A stretch of 38,232 bases of DNA from Chlorobium sp. (lineage in GTDB: Bacteria; Bacteroidota; Chlorobiia; Chlorobiales; Chlorobiaceae): NCBI GenBank assembly GCA_005843815.1, contig SZYA01000019.1:1-38232 (forward strand). Direction: 5' to 3'. This document shows positions 31,815 through 38,232 of the stretch, piece after piece. The notes beneath the pieces are model-generated. The model did not search any database. It had not been told where the DNA came from and saw only the letters and a list, made by a program, of their open reading frames with translations. The position numbers were made by a program, and so were the translations under genes. The stretch's first letter is position 1. Each line of letters begins with the position of its first letter.

Positions 31815-33128
31815 CTATTTCTGCATGAAACGCATTGAAATGGGCACCCCCTCCAGTGTGAAATGTTCGCGCAGCTTTTTTTCCAGAAATTTTCTGAAAT
31901 TGTTCTGTACCAACAGTGGATCGTTGCAGAAAAATGCGAAGACTGGCCATGCAGCATTGATCTGGGTGACGTATTTGATCTTCAGCTCTTTGCCTGATTT
32001 TGTGGAGGCGTGTGTTTGTGAAAGCGCCTCTTCAAGGAATTTATTAAGCTTGCTGGTGCTGATTTTACGGGAGCGATTGTGGCTGATCTCCTGCGCCATG
32101 TCCATTGCCCGGTAGAGGTTCTTTTTGGTCAGGGCGGAAATAAAGACGACAGGAACGTACGAGAGGTTGCCCATGTTCATTCTCAGATTCTCTTCGTAAA
32201 TTTTGCTGGTTTTTGAATCTTTTTCGATCAGATCCCATTTGTTGATAAGGAGAAGCGCCCCTTTTTTGCGCTCAACGGCCATATTGATAATCTTCATATC
32301 CTGCTTTTCTATGCCTGGGGCGGCATCGAGCATCACCAGGGCAACCTCGCAGCGTTCAATGGCTTTTTCTGTTCTCAGCGAGCTGTAATACTCTATACCG
32401 GCATCAATTTTGGTTCGCTTTCTCAGTCCGGCAGTATCAATGAGGGTGAACTCCTGCTGTTTGCGGATAAAGCGGCTGTCGATAGCGTCACGGGTGGTAC
32501 CCGGTATGTTGGAGACAATGAGGCGGTTTGAACCAAGCAGAGCGTTGACAAAACTTGATTTCCCAACATTGGGTCGCCCTACCACGGCAAGCTGTATCGC
32601 GGTATCCTCTTCAGCAGGCACTTTGTCTGACTCAGGCAGCGACGCAAGAATGTCGTCAAGCATATCAGCTACGCCCCCCCCATCTCTGGCCGAGATAAAG
32701 TAGGGGCTGGTGAATCCGGTGCTGATAAACGATTCTGCATCAAGGGTAAGTTGGGGCGATTCCACTTTGTTGACGGCAAAGAAGAGCTGCTTGTGCTGGA
32801 AGGTGCGCTGCAGCAGCCGACCCAGTTCGAGATCTTCATAAGAGAGGCCTGCCCGTACATCAGTGACAAAGATGATAATGTCGGCATCGCGGATGGCCAT
32901 CAGTGTCTGTTCAAGCATTGCCATACTGATGATGTCGCCATCGGCGTTATAGCCTCCGGTATCCATCAGGAGGAACTGCTTGCCCTGCCACTCTCCTTCG
33001 GCTATATGTCGGTCTCGCGTGACACCGGGAGTCGGGTCGACGATGGCGCTTCGCTGACGCAGGATTCGGTTGAACAGGGTCGATTTGCCGACGTTTGGTC
33101 GACCCACCAGAGCAATTAAAGGCTTCAT
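31815..33128 (-). CDS. der: ribosome biogenesis GTPase Der
   Basis: Tandem G domains: [17 protein letters not shown] and [25 protein letters not shown]-like C-terminus. Confidence 0.96.
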   Translation of the reverse strand: MKPLIALVGRPNVGKSTLFNRILRQRSAIVDPTPGVTRDRHIAEGEWQGKQFLLMDTGGYNADGDIISMAMLEQTLMAIRDADIIIFVTDVRAGLSYEDLELGRLLQRTFQHKQLFFAVNKVESPQLTLDAESFISTGFTSPYFISARDGGGVADMLDDILASLPESDKVPAEEDTAIQLAVVGRPNVGKSSFVNALLGSNRLIVSNIPGTTRDAIDSRFIRKQQEFTLIDTAGLRKRTKIDAGIEYYSSLRTEKAIERCEVALVMLDAAPGIEKQDMKIINMAVERKKGALLLINKWDLIEKDSKTSKIYEENLRMNMGNLSYVPVVFISALTKKNLYRAMDMAQEISHNRSRKISTSKLNKFLEEALSQTHASTKSGKELKIKYVTQINAAWPVFAFFCNDPLLVQNNFRKFLEKKLREHFTLEGVPISMRFMQK

Positions 33129-33471
33129 AAGAACGGATGGAGGTCCAGAAAAAAGTTTTGTCAGGAGCCGAAAGGAACTCCTGTCAGGATAATGTTCTCT
33201 TTACAATAAAAGTTGCTGACTTTTTAATTTCAAAATGGTTATTATGGTGCGGGAATTGTCGGTGGAACAACGGCAGGACTCTTCCTTAAGCATTCATTGT
33301 CTTCTTAGTGTGGTCAGCTTGCAAGCTCCCAAGGTACTCAATAAAACAGCCACCAGCAAAAAGCGGTCAAGGGTGAAAAAGAGTCCCCTGTGCGGGTCAA
33401 GAATCATACAGAACATTGTCCTCTTATGACGGCAATCATCTTTTCAAAGAACAGGCTGCGCGCTTTTCTCT

Positions 33472-35490
33472 GTGGCATATTTATTCTTCTTGTGTCTCTG
33501 CTGTCAAGAGGAGTATCGGCAGTTTGAGGATCTGGTTGCCACGCCCGTCGAGACAATGTCGCGAATCTATTCGTGGTTGGGGGTGTCGCCGCACAGGATC
33601 AATCCTGAAAAGCTGATGGTAAGGCCCCATGAGAGCGATAGCCACTATCGCCATAAATATCTGCACAGGCAGCAACGCTGCATCTCTCCGCCAAAACCAC
33701 ATGAGGTGCCGCCCCGCATCCGCGACCTCATCGCCAATGCGTGCCGATGGTATAATGACCGGTTCTATCCATTGGGGACACCTCAGTATACCTCATTCAG
33801 CAGTACGTCGATACGACCGCCATTACCTGAAGGGAAGCAGATGCAGCAGGCCATGGCATATCATAAAAACGGTCAACTTTCCGAAGCTGCAGGGATATTA
33901 GAAGAGATAGTACTCCATAACCCAAAGAGTGGTGAGGCGCTTCATACTCTTGGTGTCATAGCCTATCAAAGGGAACAGTACCAGCGTGCTGCTGACTTGA
34001 TTGGCAAAGCTATAGCAGTCAATCCTGATAATGCCGCATATTTTTCAGACCGTGGCCTTGCGCTGCAACGACTCAAACAACTGGAGCCGGCGCTTAAACA
34101 CTTTGATAAAGCAATTGCCCTGCAGCCTGACCTTGCCGTAACGCACCTGAATCGGGGCAATGTACTGAAAGAACTCGGTCAGGGAGCTGCAGCCGCTGAG
34201 AGTTACGATAACGCGGCAGTTTTGCTGGAAAAGCAGCCAGAGAGTAGTGATGCGCTCCATTCGCTTGGCCTTATGGCTTACGAAAGTCAGGAGTATCAAC
34301 GAGCGGTTGATTTGATCGGCAAGGCTATAAAGCTCAATCCCGATAATGCGGCCTATTTTTCAGACCGGGGGCTGGCGCTGCAGCGACTGAAACAGTTAGA
34401 CCAGGCTCTTGAGAGTTACAACAAAGCCATAGCACTCAATTCCGACATTCCCGTCATACACTTGAATCGCGGCAATGCCCTGAAGGAGCTGCGGCAACTA
34501 AAAGCCGCTGTGGAGAGTTACGACAATGCCATCGCCATCAAGCTTGACTATGCCACAGCTCACTGGAATAAAGCGCTTGAACAGCTCATCCTTGGCGACT
34601 ACGATAAGGGGTGGCGCTCCTATGAGTGGCGCTGGCGGGAGGAGCATTTCCCCTCACCACGACGCAACTTCCCCTGGCCGCTCTGGCTTGGAGAAGAGTC
34701 GCTGAAAGGCAAGACGATTCTGCTCCACAGTGAACAGGGGCTGGGCGACACCATCCAGTTCTGCCGATATGTTCCTTTGGTCGCTCAATTGGGTGGTCGA
34801 GTAATCTTTGAAGTTGAGTGGCCCTTGATTCCCCTGGTTGAACAACTTGAAGGTGTTTCGCAATTCGTTGCCAAGGGGCAGCCCCTTCCTGCGGTTGATT
34901 TCCACTCGCCACTGCTCAGCCTGCCGTTAGCCTTTAAAACCAGACTCAATACCATACCCTTCACTCAAAAGTATCTGGTCAGCGATCCGCTCAAGGTTGC
35001 AGCGTGGGAACTCCGGTTAGGCCCCAAAATCATGCCGCGTATCGGGTTGGTATGGAACGGGCGAGCTGACCATCAGAATGACCAGCTTCGCAGCATCAAG
35101 CTCTTGGAGCTGACCGAGTATCTCCCTTCAGGGCTTCAGTACGTGAGTTTGCAAAAAGAGGTGCGCCCTCACGACAGGGAGACGCTTGAGTTGCATCCGA
35201 ATATTGCTTACTACGGTGATGAATTACAAGACTTTGCTGACACGGCAGCGTTGTGCGAACTGATGGATGTTATCATAAGCGTTGATACCAGTGTGGCTCA
35301 TCTTGGTGGAGCATTGGGGAAATCAACCTGGGTTCTGCTCCCCCTTATCCCCGACTGGCGCTGGCTGCTTGAGCGAAACGACAGCCCGTGGTACCAGAGT
35401 GCCAGGCTCTATCGACAGGAGGTTGAAGATGATTGGAGTGGCGTGTTGGAGCGAGTCCGGCAGGATTTATTGCAGATGCTGATGAAGTGA
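33472..35490 (+). CDS. chimeric protein: sulfotransferase C-terminal remnant, TPR repeats, glycosyltransferase-like C-terminus
   Basis: QEEYRQFEDLVATPVETMSRIYSWLGVSPHRI...RIRDLIANACRWYNDRFYPLG resembles a sulfotransferase 3' end; TPRs (EALHTLGVIAYQREQYQRAADLIGKAIAVNPDNAAYFSDRGLAL...); SEQGLGDTIQFCRYVPLVAQLGGRVIFEVE and ISVDTSVAHLGGALGKSTWVLLP. Confidence 0.8.
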   Translation: MAYLFFLCLCCQEEYRQFEDLVATPVETMSRIYSWLGVSPHRINPEKLMVRPHESDSHYRHKYLHRQQRCISPPKPHEVPPRIRDLIANACRWYNDRFYPLGTPQYTSFSSTSIRPPLPEGKQMQQAMAYHKNGQLSEAAGILEEIVLHNPKSGEALHTLGVIAYQREQYQRAADLIGKAIAVNPDNAAYFSDRGLALQRLKQLEPALKHFDKAIALQPDLAVTHLNRGNVLKELGQGAAAAESYDNAAVLLEKQPESSDALHSLGLMAYESQEYQRAVDLIGKAIKLNPDNAAYFSDRGLALQRLKQLDQALESYNKAIALNSDIPVIHLNRGNALKELRQLKAAVESYDNAIAIKLDYATAHWNKALEQLILGDYDKGWRSYEWRWREEHFPSPRRNFPWPLWLGEESLKGKTILLHSEQGLGDTIQFCRYVPLVAQLGGRVIFEVEWPLIPLVEQLEGVSQFVAKGQPLPAVDFHSPLLSLPLAFKTRLNTIPFTQKYLVSDPLKVAAWELRLGPKIMPRIGLVWNGRADHQNDQLRSIKLLELTEYLPSGLQYVSLQKEVRPHDRETLELHPNIAYYGDELQDFADTAALCELMDVIISVDTSVAHLGGALGKSTWVLLPLIPDWRWLLERNDSPWYQSARLYRQEVEDDWSGVLERVRQDLLQMLMK

Positions 35491-35553
35491 TCTGCAAGCT
35501 TTTTTGAGTGAGAAAGGAGGGGGGTAAATTTTTTTTAATCTGGAAAAAATACG

Positions 35554-36354
35554 GTGAAAAACAAGACTCTCAGGCCGGTCGCTTTTGTGGTGACATCCAC
35601 CAATCATGGTACCATGATCGTCAACAGGAATGACTATCGCATGATTGACCATGAGAGGGGATACGGCGTGGGCTATCAGCTCTTGACAACCTCTTCCTTC
35701 GATCAGCAGGAGGTTGATTTTGTTCTGCAACTGCTGGTTGAAAGACGGAACTCTTTTGGTGATGGCGTTGTAGCCATTGACCTCGGCGCCAATATTGGTG
35801 TTCATACCATTGAGTGGTCGAAATTCATGTATGGCTGGGGCAGCGTTATAGCTGTAGAGGCTCAAGAGCGATTATTTTATGCACTTGCGGGCAATGTTGC
35901 AATCAATAATTGTTTTAATGCAAAGGTTATCTGGGGGGCAATAGGGGAGAGTAATGGCACTCTGAATGTTCCTGTTCCGAATTACCACTCTCCGGGCAGT
36001 TTTGGTTCCATGGAGCTTATCCCTTCAGGTAATAATGAGTTTATAGGCCAGGTGGTCGACTATTCACCAGAACAGTCAATGCAGACTCCGCTTTTTACTC
36101 TTGACTCCCTGAATCTCTCTCGAATAGATCTCATAAAAATAGATGTTGAAGGGATGGAGATGAGCGTTCTCCGTGGTGGCCTTGGTTCGATTCAAAATTT
36201 CAGGCCGATTATGGTTATTGAGCGAATTAAAGTGGATGAACAGGAGCTGAAAAATTTTCTTGTTGCTGCGGGATACCTGTTATTTGATTTTGGTATCAAT
36301 GTGGTCGCGGTTCATTGTACTGACGAGATTCACAAGAAAATTATGACTGCGTGA
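35554..36354 (+). CDS. FkbM family methyltransferase
   Basis: VAIDLGANIGVHTIEWSKFMYGWGSVIAVEAQERLFYALAGNVAINN; IDLIKIDVEGMEMSVLRGG. Confidence 0.9.
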   Translation: MKNKTLRPVAFVVTSTNHGTMIVNRNDYRMIDHERGYGVGYQLLTTSSFDQQEVDFVLQLLVERRNSFGDGVVAIDLGANIGVHTIEWSKFMYGWGSVIAVEAQERLFYALAGNVAINNCFNAKVIWGAIGESNGTLNVPVPNYHSPGSFGSMELIPSGNNEFIGQVVDYSPEQSMQTPLFTLDSLNLSRIDLIKIDVEGMEMSVLRGGLGSIQNFRPIMVIERIKVDEQELKNFLVAAGYLLFDFGINVVAVHCTDEIHKKIMTA

Positions 36355-36429
36355 TGCCTTTTGCGCTTCTGACCTTGTGACCGGTATTACCAGCAAACAT
36401 GAACGATAAAATCATATACTTTTGAGACG

Positions 36430-37062
36430 ATGACTGACAAAGATTGCGCTGATTCGGGGAGAGGTCAACAAAATATCCACTGGCACAGGGGAGATGTTGC
36501 TCCATCTGAGCGTGCCGCATTAAAGAGTCAACAGCCCACTGTTATCTGGCTGACCGGTCTCTCGGGATCGGGCAAGTCGACACTTGCCAACAGAGTGGAG
36601 CGCAGGCTGCTCGAGGCGGGGCGACATACTATGCTGATGGATGCCGACAATATCCGCCATGGGCTATGTCGTGACCTTGGGTTCAGTGAAGGTGATCGTG
36701 CCGAGAACATTCGCCGTATTGGTGAAGTTTCAAAACTGATGGCTGAAGCTGGCCTCATCGTCATTACCGCCTTCATCTCTCCGTTTCGGGCCGACCGCGA
36801 TATGGTCAGAACACTTCTGCCCGCTGGAGCATTCATCGAGGTGCACCTCTCCACGTCTCTTGAAGTCTGTGAGGCCCGCGATGCAAAAGGGCTGTACCGC
36901 AAGGCACGAAAAGGGGAAATTGCTCACTTTACCGGCATAAGCTCACCCTACGAAGCTCCGCGTCAGCCAGAACTTCGTATCGATACGGCCACATTATCGG
37001 AGGAGGAGAGCTGTGATCTCATCATGAATTTTCTTTATCGGAAGAGAATTATTGATACGTAA
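36430..37062 (+). CDS. cysC: adenylyl-sulfate (APS) kinase
   Basis: [96 protein letters not shown]. Confidence 0.95.
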   Translation: MTDKDCADSGRGQQNIHWHRGDVAPSERAALKSQQPTVIWLTGLSGSGKSTLANRVERRLLEAGRHTMLMDADNIRHGLCRDLGFSEGDRAENIRRIGEVSKLMAEAGLIVITAFISPFRADRDMVRTLLPAGAFIEVHLSTSLEVCEARDAKGLYRKARKGEIAHFTGISSPYEAPRQPELRIDTATLSEEESCDLIMNFLYRKRIIDT

Positions 37063-37266
37063 TCATGATAGATCTTTCGCAATTTCCAGCCGATATTTCT
37101 CGTCCGTCGACATCCTTTGCATGTTTTTGTTGATTCTTTCGAGCCAAACTATTGTTTCATCCCATTGGAACTCCTCCGATTGCTTGCTGATAACATGGGG
37201 TTGAGATGGCGCCGGTTGCGAAGAGTTGCTCGATTGTGTCGCTGAGGCGCTGTTTGATTTGGTCAT
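37063..37266 (-). CDS. small hypothetical protein
   Basis: 67 aa, strong RBS (GGAGGGAAATC-ATG); low-complexity Ser/Gln/Pro N-terminus then WDETIVWLERINKNMQRMSTDEKYRLEIAKDLS. Confidence 0.6.
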   Translation of the reverse strand: MTKSNSASATQSSNSSQPAPSQPHVISKQSEEFQWDETIVWLERINKNMQRMSTDEKYRLEIAKDLS

Positions 37267-37443
37267 GATTTCCCTCCGATAAAAGTATAGACAGATGTTT
37301 CCATCCCATCATGGGTTGCGGATTTGACATATCTCTAATATCAATGAGGCAATATTCGTATGAAGTGCCAGATTATTGTTATACTCAAATAACAAAAAAT
37401 ATGGTTACAGATAGATTTTATGAGCTATAAAGGGACTCCATAG

Positions 37444-37647
37444 ATTTTTCCACTCTATCTCTATCCTGAATCCGACAATCAGATTTCCACCGATGGCCAG
37501 CAGCAGAGAACCCCAAACCTGAACAGAGCAATCGTCGATGAAATGGCAACAGCACTCGGCCTTACCTTCACCCCGGAAAAAGAAGAAACGGCAGGAACCT
37601 TCGCCCCGTTCGACATCCTCCACCACTCGGCCAATCATTCTCCATAG
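37444..37647 (+). pseudogene. C-terminal remnant of a type ISP (DNA methyltransferase/helicase) restriction-modification enzyme
   Basis: 67 codons between stops: IFPLYLYPESDNQISTDGQQQRTPNLNRAIVDEMATALGLTFTPEKEETAGTFAPFDILHHSANHSP*; resembles the FPLYLYP...RTPNL...GLTF.P......FGPEDI..YIYAVLHSP block of such enzymes. Confidence 0.7.
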
Positions 37648-37832
37648 GATGCGTCCTCCAATACTTTTGGCTTGTCATTTTTTGGAAATTCCTCCAGATA
37701 CAATTCAGTTGCTTCTCGCAGATTTGCAAGAGACTCCTCAATGGTTTCACCTTGAGTTGTCGTCCCTGTTTCAGGATTGAACGCAACATAACCACCTTCA
37801 GCGGCGGGTGTTAGAAGAGCCGATAGTTCCAT
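37635..37832 (-). CDS. HicB-family (type II TA) antitoxin-like protein
   Basis: MELSALLTPAAEGGYVAFNPETGTTTQGETIEESLANLREATELYLEEF; RBS AGGGGAAAG. Confidence 0.85.
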   Translation of the reverse strand: MELSALLTPAAEGGYVAFNPETGTTTQGETIEESLANLREATELYLEEFPKNDKPKVLEDASYGE

Positions 37833-37844
37833 AATCTTTCCCCT

Positions 37845-38186
37845 TTATTTGATATCAAGCACACACCCCAAACCTTGCTTGATCAGTTGCATGGTTATTT
37901 CATCAACTACGCCAAGTTGTTTTATAAAGCGCTCCCTGGAGATAGAACGAACTTGAAACGTATCGGCAGCAGAGACTTTTTGAAGTGCATTGTGCTTATC
38001 TGGAGATAGCTTAATCATCCATTGCGCATGGCTATATTGCTCTTTCCAATCGGTAATTGGAACAATGATTTTTAGAGGTAAAATACCGATTTCATTGTTG
38101 CTAACAATAATCGCAGGACGTGTTTTTTTGATTTCTGCTCCAATTGTTGGTTCAAGGTTGATCAACCAGATTTCTCTATTCTTCAT
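37845..38186 (-). CDS. PemK/MazF-family toxin
   Basis: MKNREIWLINLEPTIGAEIKKTRPAIIVSNNEIGILPLKIIVPITDWKEQYSHAQWMIKL; RBS TGGAGAG. Confidence 0.88.
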   Translation of the reverse strand: MKNREIWLINLEPTIGAEIKKTRPAIIVSNNEIGILPLKIIVPITDWKEQYSHAQWMIKLSPDKHNALQKVSAADTFQVRSISRERFIKQLGVVDEITMQLIKQGLGCVLDIK

Positions 38187-38232
38187 ACAATTGGCTCTCC
38201 ATCAAGTGCCGTAAAACAAGTCAGTTCTGTGT
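38183..38232 (-). CDS. 3' end of a gene running off the right edge, overlapping mazF start by ATGA
   Basis: Minus-strand codons ...TELTCFTALDGEPIV* whose TGA (38185-38183) overlaps the mazF ATG (38186-38184). Confidence 0.4.
   Translation of the reverse strand, partial: TELTCFTALDGEPIV

Noticed and set aside
31745-31957. Upstream extension of mrp in the ORF track
   Set aside because: Would overlap der by 143 nt; ATG 31744 gives a sensible start.
37405-37638. 77-aa minus-strand ORF after the hicB-like gene, considered as a HicA toxin
   Set aside because: Translation (MIGRVVEDVERGEGSCRFFFFRGEGK...) lacks HicA features and is antisense to the R-M remnant.
1-38232. CRISPR arrays, tRNA/rRNA genes, transposases, prophage
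   Set aside because: No regularly spaced direct repeats, cloverleaf-like genes, or transposase/integrase motifs recognised by eye; not computationally verified.

Overview
The gene content resembles a green sulfur bacterium (Chlorobiaceae-like; inferred from content, not verified). About 33 kb is compact housekeeping sequence: GlmU-like, trpG/pabA, bshC, surE, a patatin-porin, accD, thyX, clpP, valS, a primary sigma factor, an LptF/G-type permease, an M16 peptidase, uvrB, relA/spoT, lemA with two TPM-domain genes, gcvT, ftsK, nfu, mrp and der. The last ~5 kb (33.1-38.2 kb) is accessory. It holds a chimeric sulfotransferase-remnant/TPR/glycosyltransferase-like protein, an FkbM methyltransferase and an APS kinase. 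It also holds a decayed type ISP restriction-modification C-terminus and a MazF-like toxin next to a HicB-like antitoxin, with the end of a third coupled gene at the window edge. Several items are missing from the ORF track and were found by reading the sequence: a truncated DUF4160 gene (26702-26830), the R-M remnant (37444-37647), an edge-truncated minus-strand CDS (1-235), and the 3' end of a gene overlapping mazF by ATGA (38183-38232). No tRNA, rRNA, CRISPR array or transposase was recognised. All family calls come from reading motifs; no search was run.
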